In this document: one piece after another, positions 17,697 to 25,646 of the stretch
Layout of the letters: every line of letters begins with the position of its first letter
How positions within the stretch are numbered: position 1 is the stretch's first letter
DNA from: Hyphomicrobiales bacterium
Lineage (GTDB): Bacteria > Pseudomonadota > Alphaproteobacteria > Rhizobiales > Beijerinckiaceae
DNA length: 36,547 nt
Assembly (NCBI GenBank): GCA_019237205.1
Contig: JAFAHO010000217.1
Coordinates: forward strand, 1 to 36,547
Reading direction: 5' to 3'
Translations under genes and position numbers: made by a program
The notes under the pieces: generated by a model
What the model was told of the DNA's origin: nothing
Database searches by the model: none
Seen by the model: the letters and a program-made list of their open reading frames with translations, nothing else

Positions 17697-18799
17697 CCCA
17701 CAAGGTTGCCGGATTCATTAAAGACATGGAGTTGACCCGCCTTGCAGCGGACAGCGACCCGATCCCCCGTCGCGGGCGCGACGTTGCTCTGCACGACGCA
17801 ACGAAGGTCCGCGCCCTGCTCGATGAGATGGGCGAGCGTTTCGGCGCCCATCGGTTCGGTCAAGTCAACCGTAGCGTGCAGGGCGTCGATCGTGCCGCGG
17901 TCGACGAACTCGAAACTGCGTGGGCGAATGCCCAGGGTCACTTTGCTTCCTTTGGCGAGACCGGCCACCCCCCGGTCGACGAGGGCGGAGATCGTCTCGC
18001 CGAGAACTGCGAATCGCGCGGTGATGGAGCCATTGGACTCCGGCTCTCCGATATCGGCGAGCGTGGCGGTCAGCAAATTCATCTGGGGCGTGCCGATGAA
18101 GCTGGCGACGAACAGGTTCGTCGGCCTGGAAAATAATTCATGCGGCGTGGCGACTTGCTCGACCTTTCCTTTCTGCATGACCGCGATACGATCGGCCATG
18201 GTCAGCGCCTCGATCTGGTCGTGGGTGACAATGACGGTCGGCTTTTCGAGCTTGGCCAGTATTTCCTTGATCTGGGTGCGCATTGTCTGGCGCAATTGGA
18301 TGTCAAGTCGGCTCAGCGGTTCGTCGAAGAGAAAACACGTCGGATCACGAACGATCGAGCGGCCGACCGCGACGCGCTGTTTCTCGCCTTCGCCAAGCTG
18401 ATGAGGGCGTCGCTTGAGAATCGCCGTGAGATCGAGCGCTTCGCTCACTCGCGCAACGCGCGAGGCGATCTCAGCCCTGCTCAAATTCTCGGCGTGTAAG
18501 GGGTAGGCGAGATTATCCTCGACCGAGAGGCTCGGGTAGAGGGCATAGAACTGGAACGCCATCGCCACGTTGCGTTCGCGCGCGGGCAAGTCGTTGACCC
18601 GCTTGCCGGCGATCATGATGTCGCCGGAGGTCGCCCACTCCAGTCCCGCGACCATGCGCAACATCGTGGTCTTGCCGCAACCGGATGGACCGAGAAGGCA
18701 CATGACCTCGCCATGGCCGACCTCCAGGTCCGCCTGATCGACCGCGACGAGGCCGTTGCCGAAGCGCTTGGTCAGCTTTTCGAGCCTGATCTCGAACAT
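17693..18799 (-). CDS. Sugar ABC transporter ATPase with degenerate signature motif (ATPase 1)
   Basis: Start at 18799 is supported by GGAAGGTGG upstream; the frame is open further but runs into the permease gene. The 368-residue CUT1-type ATPase has Walker A GPSGCGKTT (37-45), Q-loop Q83 (AFQFYALYPSLSV), Walker B FLFDE (156-160), intact switch histidine H193 (VTHDQIEAL) and a C-terminal regulatory TOBE-like domain. The signature motif is LGEGE (135-139) instead of LSGGQ, losing the serine that contacts ATP in the partner subunit. In a heterodimer with ATPase 2 this would inactivate only the site built from ATPase 2's Walker motifs. It follows the permease pair 1 genes by 11 bp. Confidence 0.93.
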   Translation of the reverse strand: MFEIRLEKLTKRFGNGLVAVDQADLEVGHGEVMCLLGPSGCGKTTMLRMVAGLEWATSGDIMIAGKRVNDLPARERNVAMAFQFYALYPSLSVEDNLAYPLHAENLSRAEIASRVARVSEALDLTAILKRRPHQLGEGEKQRVAVGRSIVRDPTCFLFDEPLSRLDIQLRQTMRTQIKEILAKLEKPTVIVTHDQIEALTMADRIAVMQKGKVEQVATPHELFSRPTNLFVASFIGTPQMNLLTATLADIGEPESNGSITARFAVLGETISALVDRGVAGLAKGSKVTLGIRPRSFEFVDRGTIDALHATVDLTEPMGAETLAHLIEQGADLRCVVQSNVAPATGDRVAVRCKAGQLHVFNESGNLVG

Positions 18800-18810
18800 T
18801 CCACCTTCCG

Positions 18811-19683
18811 TCACTTCCTGATGGTGCCGAATGTCACGCCGCGCAGAAGCTGGTTCTGAAGCACGAAAGTGACGAGGACGACGGGGATGATGAACAGCGT
18901 CTCGATAGCGGACATGAGGCCCCAGTCCACGCCGACCTGTCCGCCGATCGTACGGGCGATCGCCACCGGAACCGTGCGCGTTTCTGTGCCGGTGAGCATC
19001 AGCGCGAACAGGAATTCGTTCCAGGTGAGGATCACCGCGAACACGAATGTCGCCGCGAGGCCCCCGTAAACCTGCGGCAGGCAAATCTTGCGGAATACGC
19101 GCCACTCGGAGCTGCCGTCCATGCGCGCGGCGTCTTCGATGTCGCGATCGAGATCGTCGAAGAAACTCTTCGCCATCCAGATCGAGAACGGCAGATTGAA
19201 CGCCGTGTAGAGCGCGATGATGCCCGTATAGGAACCGCTCAGACCGAAGACTCGAAAGAGAACGAAGATTGGAATGATGGCGATGATCGGGGGCAACATC
19301 CGGGTCGTCAAAATGATGAACAGATAGGTGTCGTTGCCACGCAAAGGAAATCGCGAGAAGCCGTAGGCCGCCGCGGTGCCCATGATGAGCGCGAGCGTGA
19401 CGCTCGTTCCGCCGATGAAAAGACTGTTGAAAAAATAGTGGCTGAAGCCCGAGTCCGTGCCGCCGCCGCCCTGGATGTCGGCGCGCACGAACACGGAATA
19501 GAAGTTGTCCATCGTCGGCGTGAACAGAAACTTGATCGGCATCGCCAGCGCGTCCGGCCGGGTCTTGAACGCCGTCATGAGGATGTAATAGACGGGGAAA
19601 AAATAGATTGCGCTGACGACGGCCGCCCCCAGCGTGCGCCTCCAGCCGGATTTTCCAATGACATGGGTGCGGTTCTTACTCAT
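18811..19683 (-). CDS. Carbohydrate ABC permease, MalG-type (permease pair 1)
   Basis: The 290-residue inner-membrane protein has six predicted membrane segments and the cytoplasmic EAA loop that docks on the ATPase (DIEDAARMDGSSEWRVFRKI followed by CLPQ). The N-terminal FFPVYYILMTAFKT and C-terminal QNQLLRGVTFG are typical of the MalG/CUT1 branch. The gene overlaps the MalF-type partner by eight bases and is followed by ATPase 1, an undisturbed operon. Its sequence is clearly paralogous to the divergent permease at 24635-25510, sharing for example YTAFNLPF, DGSSE and LLRG-x-FGT. Confidence 0.95.
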   Translation of the reverse strand: MSKNRTHVIGKSGWRRTLGAAVVSAIYFFPVYYILMTAFKTRPDALAMPIKFLFTPTMDNFYSVFVRADIQGGGGTDSGFSHYFFNSLFIGGTSVTLALIMGTAAAYGFSRFPLRGNDTYLFIILTTRMLPPIIAIIPIFVLFRVFGLSGSYTGIIALYTAFNLPFSIWMAKSFFDDLDRDIEDAARMDGSSEWRVFRKICLPQVYGGLAATFVFAVILTWNEFLFALMLTGTETRTVPVAIARTIGGQVGVDWGLMSAIETLFIIPVVLVTFVLQNQLLRGVTFGTIRK

Positions 19684-20644
19684 TCACCGGCTCCGCGCGA
19701 CGCGTTTGGATGGCGTAGAGGTAGAGGCTGGTCAAAACGATCACGGCGAACAGCATGATGTAGCCGAGCGCCGACGCCAGGCTGGTCCTGAAAAATTGAA
19801 ACGCGAGGCGGTACACGTAGACGGACACGGTCTCGGTCGACGAGCCTGGACCGCCCTCGGTCAGGATGTAGACGACATCGAAAATTTTGAACGTCTCAAT
19901 CGTGCGAAACAGCAACGCCAGCAACAGCAGGCTTCGGATGTAGGGAAAAGTGATGGTCCTGAACCGCCGCCACCATCCGGCCCTGTCGATCTCGGCGGCC
20001 TCGTAGAGGTATTTGGGAACGCTCACCAGACCGGCCAGCACGAGCAGCATCACGAACGGCGACCACATCCAGGCGTCCGCGGCGACGATTGCGATTGTCG
20101 CCCGCGCCGGCGTCGAGAGGATGACGTAGGTGTCGGGCGTGAACAGCGAGATGAACCGACTGATGAAGCCGAGCGTCGGATCATAGAAAAGTTTGAAGAA
20201 GACCCCGACCGCGCTCAACGACAGCATCATCGGCGCCAGGACGAGCATCAAGAGATAGCGGCGGAGGGGAAATTCGTTGGCGAACAACAGCGCCAGCAGG
20301 AAGCCTACGATCAGTTGAACCACGACGCTGCCGACGACGATGGTCGCGGTATGTTGGAATCGCTCCCAGATGTCGGGGTCCTTAAGAACGTCGGCGTAAT
20401 TGTCGAGACCCTTGAAGACCGGCGCGGCGATCCGGTTCGCCTTGTATTCGAAGAAACTCAGTCCGAACGACCACATCAGCGGGAAAATGTTGACAATAAA
20501 AAGGGTCGCAATCGCCGGAGCGATCAACAACGGCCCTCGCCGCTGCGGGCTCAGCATCCACCCGATGAAGCCTGCGGCGTCACGCGAGCGTGAATGGACC
20601 ACTTGGCTGCTCGTCGATGATTCAGGGGTTGCGATCGAAGTCAT
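19676..20644 (-). CDS. Sugar ABC permease, MalF-type (permease pair 1)
   Basis: The protein has six predicted membrane segments beginning with PLLIAPAIATLFIVNIFPLM, and the EAA loop YEAAEIDRAGWWRRFRTITF-P. NPF-like motifs of MalF are replaced by LTEGGPGSSTETVSVYVYR, usual for CUT1 permeases. The start is uncertain: the frame is open to a GTG at 20725, and neither site has a good ribosome-binding site. The Met at 20644 is chosen because the stretch before it is low-complexity Pro/Ala sequence. It lies 122 bp after the solute-binding gene. Paralogue of the permease at 23716-24633. Confidence 0.92.
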   Translation of the reverse strand: MTSIATPESSTSSQVVHSRSRDAAGFIGWMLSPQRRGPLLIAPAIATLFIVNIFPLMWSFGLSFFEYKANRIAAPVFKGLDNYADVLKDPDIWERFQHTATIVVGSVVVQLIVGFLLALLFANEFPLRRYLLMLVLAPMMLSLSAVGVFFKLFYDPTLGFISRFISLFTPDTYVILSTPARATIAIVAADAWMWSPFVMLLVLAGLVSVPKYLYEAAEIDRAGWWRRFRTITFPYIRSLLLLALLFRTIETFKIFDVVYILTEGGPGSSTETVSVYVYRLAFQFFRTSLASALGYIMLFAVIVLTSLYLYAIQTRRAEPVNE

Positions 20645-20766
20645 TTGCGTCAAAGCCGCATTGCCTGAGGGCGCAAACCGCGCGGCTGGACCGCTCGCGC
20701 AGTTCGGCGAAGGAGGGGGAGCCACCTCGCTTTGAGGCGGGCGACTCCAGTCTGCTTGATCAGCGT

Positions 20767-22191
20767 TTATTTGATGCGGCCGGCTTCACGCAGAAGCTTG
20801 TCCTGGAACGCGGCGACCGTGTCCAGAGCTTCTTTCGCGCTGACCTGGCCGGTGATGGCCTTGTCGAATTGCTCCTGCTGCTCGGTCAGCAAGGGGAAGA
20901 ACTCCGGAATGTGCCAGACGTCCTTCTGCCACCGGTAATTGTCGAGATAGGCGCGATTGTACGGCGCCCAGGTCGCGTAAGCCGGATCATTCATCACGCT
21001 CAGCAAGCCGGATTGGCCGCCGGCCTTGACGAATTTTTCCTGAACCGGCCTCGACATCCACCATTTGACGATGTCGAGCCCTTCCTTGATCACCTCGTCG
21101 CTGTTCCAGGTGGTCAGAACGAAAGGCTGGCCGCCGATGTTTGACCAGCGGCTGAGCGAGCCGTCTGGCTTGCGCGTGCCCGGGGGCTCCGCGAAGTCCG
21201 TCTTGTCCGACACTTTCGACAGCTTGGGGTTGATGACCGGCCCCATTACGCCGACCCAGTCGACGATCGCGGCGACTTTGCCCTGCATATAGAGGTCCTG
21301 GACGACGAAGATGTCCATCTGCCCCGTCTTGGCCACCGGCGGCATATATTTCTCGAGGCTCAGATAGTGGTCGAACGCCTTGACCGCGGCGTCGGAATTG
21401 ACGACGCCGAGCGCAGGCTTGGTTGACGTTTCGTCCCAAATGTCGCCCCCAGCTTCCCAAATGAAGCCGTTGGCCTGCATCGAGGAGAAGTCATACGGCT
21501 TGCCCATCTGGTAGGCGATGCCGTAGAAATCGTCTTCAGCCACTCCATCGCCGAGCTTGTCGCCCTTTTTGCGCTGGAAGAACTTGCCGATATTCTCGTA
21601 CCGGTCCCAGTCGACGTCCTCCCATTCGTTGTAATAGCACGGTAGCGTCTGGTTGAACTGCTTCTTGAAATTCGCCCGTTCTGTGGGGTTGCAGAACAGA
21701 TCCTTCCTGAACGCCGTCACCAGATTGTCCGGAAATTGCGGGAAGCCGTAATAGTTGGTCGACTTGTAGGGATAGGACGACGACGTCGACAGCAGCACCG
21801 GGTGCATGTCGGCGATCACGGCCTGCAGTTCCGGATCGGCGTCGATATATTTATTGAGTTTGAGGTAGTGCCCGCCTTCGACAAAATCTCCCAGCCACTG
21901 ACTGTCCGTGACGATCATCTGATATTTCTTCTCGCCCGAGGAGAGCGAGGCCGCGACGCGCTGGTAGAAGCTGCCCCAGGGAATGAAGTCGATGACGAGC
22001 TTCACATTGTTGCCGGTCTTCGATTTGTAGGACCTGTCAAACTCTTCCTGCATGAAGCGGGTCGGCAGCCAATCCGGCGCCGCCATGTTGATGACGATGT
22101 CCTTGGCGCTGGCAGGCGCTGGCGCGAGCAGACCCCACAATGATGCGCCCGCAACCGCGAACGCCGCTATCGATGTCTTGACCAGTCTCAT
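20767..22191 (-). CDS. Extracellular carbohydrate-binding protein of the ABC transporter
   Basis: The 474-residue protein starts with a Sec signal peptide (about 1-29; hydrophobic core AAFAVAGASLWGLLAP, AxA cleavage site ASA). The mature part has the family 1 solute-binding layout, with NYYGFPQFPDNLVTAFRKDL, WEAGGDIWDE and GGQSGLLSVMNDP near conserved hinge and pocket regions. GGAGGAA precedes the start. It is the only solute-binding protein near two permease pairs and two ATPases. Many Trp, Tyr and Asp residues fit sugar or polyol binding, but the ligand cannot be named. It follows ATPase 2 by 79 bp. Confidence 0.94.
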   Translation of the reverse strand: MRLVKTSIAAFAVAGASLWGLLAPAPASAKDIVINMAAPDWLPTRFMQEEFDRSYKSKTGNNVKLVIDFIPWGSFYQRVAASLSSGEKKYQMIVTDSQWLGDFVEGGHYLKLNKYIDADPELQAVIADMHPVLLSTSSSYPYKSTNYYGFPQFPDNLVTAFRKDLFCNPTERANFKKQFNQTLPCYYNEWEDVDWDRYENIGKFFQRKKGDKLGDGVAEDDFYGIAYQMGKPYDFSSMQANGFIWEAGGDIWDETSTKPALGVVNSDAAVKAFDHYLSLEKYMPPVAKTGQMDIFVVQDLYMQGKVAAIVDWVGVMGPVINPKLSKVSDKTDFAEPPGTRKPDGSLSRWSNIGGQPFVLTTWNSDEVIKEGLDIVKWWMSRPVQEKFVKAGGQSGLLSVMNDPAYATWAPYNRAYLDNYRWQKDVWHIPEFFPLLTEQQEQFDKAITGQVSAKEALDTVAAFQDKLLREAGRIK

Positions 22192-22270
22192 TTATCCATT
22201 CCTCCACTTGACGCTTTGATTTTCGTTACATCCTCTGGCACTGGCCATTTCTGCCGCGATCTTAATCGCG

Positions 22271-23404
22271 TCAGGTCGTCGGACTCGCCCAATTGCGACG
22301 AATGGCCATGCCGGTCTCCTGGGCGAATAGACAAATTTCATCATTTCTGAGCGTGCAGTCGAACGACGCGTCTTTGGCGATGCCATAGGCGCGCTCCTGC
22401 GGCAGAACCATTTTCAAGCGCTGGTCCGCCCCCGCCACGATGTTCAGAATCGTGACGTCGCCGAGCGGCTCGGTGAGGAAGACGCGCGCCGGAAACTCGG
22501 GCCCCGGGGCGGCTTCCCCCGCATCGGCCGCCGGCGCGATCGCTTGAGGGCGGACGCCGACCATGAATCTCGCGCCGGACGGGTATTGGGAGAGGGTGGC
22601 CTCCCAGGGCGCCGCGTCGATGTCGACAAACGGAAGCTGAAGAGTTCGATTGCCGCCGACGTCCGCCAGCGTCGCCGCGATCAAGTTGATCGGGGGGTCT
22701 CCAACCAGCGAGGCGACAAACTCGTCGAGCGGCTCCGTGTAGAGCCTCTGCGGCGCGCCGATCTGGACGATGCGGCCCTCCCTCAGCACTCCGATCCGGC
22801 GCCCCATGCTCAGCGCCTCGAGCTGATCGGGCGTTGCATAGATGATGGTCGTGTCACGCAGCTCGCGGTGCAGCCGCTTGAATTCGGCGCGCGTGTCGTG
22901 CCGCAGCTTCGCGTCGAGATTGGTCAGCGGTTCGTCGAGAAGCAAGAGCCTCGGCCGGCGTATCAGCGCCCGGCCGATCGCGCAGCGTTGCTGCTCCCCG
23001 CCGCTCAAGGTGCCCGGCTTGCGCGAAAGCGCATGCGACAGGCGCAACATCTCGGCGATCTCGCCAACGCGTTTCTTGACTTCGTTGGATCCGATTCGCG
23101 CCTCGCGAAGCGGATAGGCAAGATTTTCAAATGTCGACAGATGCGGATAAAGCGCAAAGGTTTGGAACACCATCGCGGTATCGCGCGCACGCACCGGTAT
23201 GTCGGCGACGTCGCGACCATCCAACAACACGCGCCCGCGATCGGCTTGCTCGATGCCGGCGATGATGCGCAACAATGTGGTCTTGCCAGCCCCGCTGGGC
23301 CCGAGCAGCGCGAAAAACTCGCCCGGCTCGGCGTCGAAATTCACGCCCCGCAATGCCTCGATCGAACCGAATCGTTTGAAGACGTCGCTGATCGTCAACT
23401 GCAT
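22271..23404 (-). CDS. Sugar ABC transporter ATPase lacking the switch histidine (ATPase 2)
   Basis: The ATG at 23404 is preceded by AGAGGG nine bases upstream; a TTG nine bases earlier is an alternative. The 377-residue ATPase has Walker A GPSGAGKT (35-42), Q81 in VFQTFALYPHLS, a canonical signature LSGGE (133-137) and Walker B LLLLDE. The H-loop reads YATPDQLEAL, with P192 where the catalytic switch histidine belongs. A homodimer should be poorly active or inactive. With ATPase 1 it would give one competent site (ATPase 1 Walker/His plus this signature) and one degenerate site. It is first in the minus-strand operon and divergent from permease pair 2. Confidence 0.93.
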   Translation of the reverse strand: MQLTISDVFKRFGSIEALRGVNFDAEPGEFFALLGPSGAGKTTLLRIIAGIEQADRGRVLLDGRDVADIPVRARDTAMVFQTFALYPHLSTFENLAYPLREARIGSNEVKKRVGEIAEMLRLSHALSRKPGTLSGGEQQRCAIGRALIRRPRLLLLDEPLTNLDAKLRHDTRAEFKRLHRELRDTTIIYATPDQLEALSMGRRIGVLREGRIVQIGAPQRLYTEPLDEFVASLVGDPPINLIAATLADVGGNRTLQLPFVDIDAAPWEATLSQYPSGARFMVGVRPQAIAPAADAGEAAPGPEFPARVFLTEPLGDVTILNIVAGADQRLKMVLPQERAYGIAKDASFDCTLRNDEICLFAQETGMAIRRNWASPTT

Positions 23405-23505
23405 CGCAAACAACCCTCTGGCGCTTCGAACTCCCGCTTGGACCTACGCCCGGCCGCGAAACCGCAACCAGGATGCATGAACGCCGGCTCTGGCGTTGCC
23501 TTCGA

Positions 23506-23534
23506 ATGTTTAGTAAACATCATTTTGTAAACAT
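23506..23534. promoter_or_regulatory. Palindromic operator candidate between divergent transporter genes
   Basis: ATGTTTAGTAAACAT (23506-23520) is a perfect 15-bp palindrome. A second half-site, TTTTGTAAACAT (23523-23534), follows at once, so the 29-bp block also forms a longer inverted repeat. It lies in the 311-bp gap between ATPase 2 (start 23404, minus) and permease 2F (start 23716, plus), about 100 and 180 bp from the starts, and could control both directions. The rest of the gap shows no clear sigma-70 boxes or genes. The regulator is unknown; candidates are the 140-aa HTH-like protein in the operon or one encoded elsewhere. Confidence 0.65.
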
Positions 23535-23715
23535 TGCAAGAGGAATTTCGGCGGGCCCTTCTCCCGAAATGCGCTTGCGGCGAGTTCGCGATCAACCGGC
23601 TGCACGAGCCGCTCATCCAAAACGCTTGGACTTGCGGCCTTCGATCAAGTTAGGCTGACATGTTAGTGCCGGAAGTGTCAACAAGACGCGCGTCGGGAGG
23701 AGCTTTTCAAGCCAA

Positions 23716-24633
23716 ATGACCGGAATCGCGGTCGCGAAAATTTCCGAGCTTCGGGCTGCGCGAGCGGCGAGCCCGCCCGCGGCGGCGTTCGTCGCGCCTG
23801 CGCTAATGGTCCTTTGCGCGATCAACGTCTTGCCGTTCCTTTGGTCGATCGGTGTTTCGTTCTTCCACTTTCGCGCTGACCACCTGACCACGCCGCCGCG
23901 CTTCCTCGGCTTCGGCAACTACCTCGATCTGATCACCGACCCAGACATTTGGGAGCATTTCGTAAACACCGGGACGATGATCGGCTTCAGCGTTTCAATT
24001 CAACTCGTCGTCGGCGCGCTGTTGGCCTTTCTGTTTCATCGGCGATTTCCAGGGCGTCGTTTGGTGATGATGCTGGTTCTCGCGCCGATGCTGCTGTCGA
24101 CGGTCGCTGTCGGGACGTTTTTCAGCCTGTTCTACGATCCGACGTTCGGCATCGTGAGTGCGGTCGTGCGGCCCTTCACCGGCGCTGCTTACGCTCCGTT
24201 GGGGACGCCTTTCTCGGCGATGATGAGCCTGGTCGCCGCCGACGCCTGGATGTGGTCGCCCTTCGTCATGCTGCTGCTGCTTGCAGGCCTCGACGGCGTG
24301 CCGCCCTATCTGCTCGAGGCGGCGGAAATCGACCGCGCGTCTTATTGGCGGCGGTTCTGGACCGTGATTTTTCCCGCGATCCGCAGCGTGTTGCTGCTGG
24401 CCCTGCTGTTCCGGACGATCGAATCGTTCAACATGTTCGATCTCATCTACACCATCACCAACGGCGGCCCGGGCACATCGACGGAAAGCGTTTCAACCGA
24501 AATCTACGATACCGCCTTCGTCCTGTTTGAAAGCGGTCGGGCCTCCGCATTGGGCAATCTGAGCGTTTTCGTGGTCATCGTGCTCACTCGCATTTATTTC
24601 CGGGCGATCCAGCTGCGCAAGGAGGCGGCGTAA
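23716..24633 (+). CDS. Sugar ABC permease, MalF-type (permease pair 2)
   Basis: The 305-residue protein has six predicted membrane segments and the EAA loop LLEAAEIDRASYWRRFWTVI. It is a clear paralogue of the permease at 19676-20644: shared stretches include DPDIWE, MMLVLAPMLLS versus LMLVLAPMMLS, VAADAWMWSPFVMLL and LLLALLFRTIE. A GGGAGGAGC lies upstream of the ATG. It starts the plus-strand pair that diverges from ATPase 2 and has no solute-binding protein of its own nearby. It probably shares the binding protein and ATPases of the minus-strand operon, which would give two alternative transporter cores. Sharing is inference. Confidence 0.95.
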   Translation: MTGIAVAKISELRAARAASPPAAAFVAPALMVLCAINVLPFLWSIGVSFFHFRADHLTTPPRFLGFGNYLDLITDPDIWEHFVNTGTMIGFSVSIQLVVGALLAFLFHRRFPGRRLVMMLVLAPMLLSTVAVGTFFSLFYDPTFGIVSAVVRPFTGAAYAPLGTPFSAMMSLVAADAWMWSPFVMLLLLAGLDGVPPYLLEAAEIDRASYWRRFWTVIFPAIRSVLLLALLFRTIESFNMFDLIYTITNGGPGTSTESVSTEIYDTAFVLFESGRASALGNLSVFVVIVLTRIYFRAIQLRKEAA

Positions 24634-24634
24634 C

Positions 24635-25510
24635 ATGAGGGATGAGGAGTCGACGCCAGTCCGCAATCAGGCCGGGCTCGGCCGCACGCTCGTCGCCGCT
24701 GTGGTCGGCCTTGTCTATTTCTTTCCGGTCATCTGGATGATCCTGGCGGCGTTCAAGACGCGGGCGGACGCGCTCGCGACGCCGCCGAAGTTGTTTTTCA
24801 CCCCGACGCTCGAGCACTTCTGGGCGTCTTTCCGCCGCGTGTCGACGGACGGCGCTCAGGTTTTCGACACCGGGCTCGATCGCAATTTCGCCAACAGCAT
24901 CTTCATCTCGCTGGCGAGCGTTGCGCTGGCCCTCGCGCTCGGCGCATTGGCGGCGTATGGCTTCGCGCGCTTGCGCATCGTCGGGCGCGACCATTTCATG
25001 TTCTATATTCTCGTCCTGCGCATGGTTCCCCCGATTACGGCGATCGTCCCGCTCTATGTCCTGTTTCGGGTGACAGGACTTGGCGGCGGCTATATCGCGA
25101 TCATTCTCGTCTATACGGCCTTCAATTTGCCTTTCGTGATCTGGATGCTGAGGAGTTTTCTCGACGAATTGCACCAGCCGATCGAAGAGGCCGCGCGGCT
25201 CGACGGCAGTTCGGAGTTGAAGATTCTCTGGCGCATTTGCCTGCCTCAAATGCAAGCCGGAATCGCGGCGACGGCGATCATCGCCTTCGTTTTCACCTGG
25301 AACGATTTTCTGTTCAGCCTGCTGTTGACCAGCGTCGACACGCGAACTGTCCCTGTGGCGATGACGCGGGTCGTCGGCGCGGATGTCGGCGTGGATTGGG
25401 GGGTGTTCGCCGCCATCGGCACGATTTATCTGCTGCCGGTTCTGCTCATTGCATTTTTTCTGCAAAGTCAGTTGCTGCGTGGGGCCAGCTTCGGCACGGT
25501 GCCGCGTTAG
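24635..25510 (+). CDS. Carbohydrate ABC permease, MalG-type (permease pair 2)
   Basis: The 291-residue protein has six predicted membrane segments and an EAA loop PIEEAARLDGSSELKILWRI. The start follows the MalF-type stop by one base. It is paralogous to the permease at 18811-19683, sharing YFFPV, LAAFKTR-DAL, YTAFNLPF, DGSSE and QLLRG-x-FGT. The periplasmic loop after TM1 (RRVSTDGAQVFDTGLDRNFA) differs most between copies, a region that faces the binding protein. It ends convergently with the ketose epimerase gene, with a hairpin between them. Confidence 0.95.
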   Translation: MRDEESTPVRNQAGLGRTLVAAVVGLVYFFPVIWMILAAFKTRADALATPPKLFFTPTLEHFWASFRRVSTDGAQVFDTGLDRNFANSIFISLASVALALALGALAAYGFARLRIVGRDHFMFYILVLRMVPPITAIVPLYVLFRVTGLGGGYIAIILVYTAFNLPFVIWMLRSFLDELHQPIEEAARLDGSSELKILWRICLPQMQAGIAATAIIAFVFTWNDFLFSLLLTSVDTRTVPVAMTRVVGADVGVDWGVFAAIGTIYLLPVLLIAFFLQSQLLRGASFGTVPR

Positions 25511-25536
25511 CGTGTTGCGCTTGGCGGCTCCGCCGT

Positions 25537-25588
25537 TGCAGACGCGATCGCTGGTCGCGGCCGACGCGGTCAGCGAACCGCGTCTGCA
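25537..25588. terminator. Hairpin between convergent genes (possible bidirectional terminator)
   Basis: TGCAGACGCG at 25537-25546 pairs with CGCGTCTGCA at 25579-25588, and the stem extends inward through TCGCTG/CAGCGA with a bulge. It occupies the 136-bp gap between a plus-strand permease and the minus-strand epimerase. There is no U-tract, so termination strength is uncertain, but no other structure stands out in this gap. Confidence 0.5.
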
Positions 25589-25646
25589 GATCCCGGGTCA
25601 ACCCCGTCCCAACAGGCTCTGGTCGCCCGAATTTCGATCGTTCGCG

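Noticed and set aside
17693..19105. Upstream extension of ATPase 1 to 19105
   Set aside because: The extension would overlap the MalG-type permease by about 300 bp, while 18799 has a strong ribosome-binding site and begins at the ABC domain.
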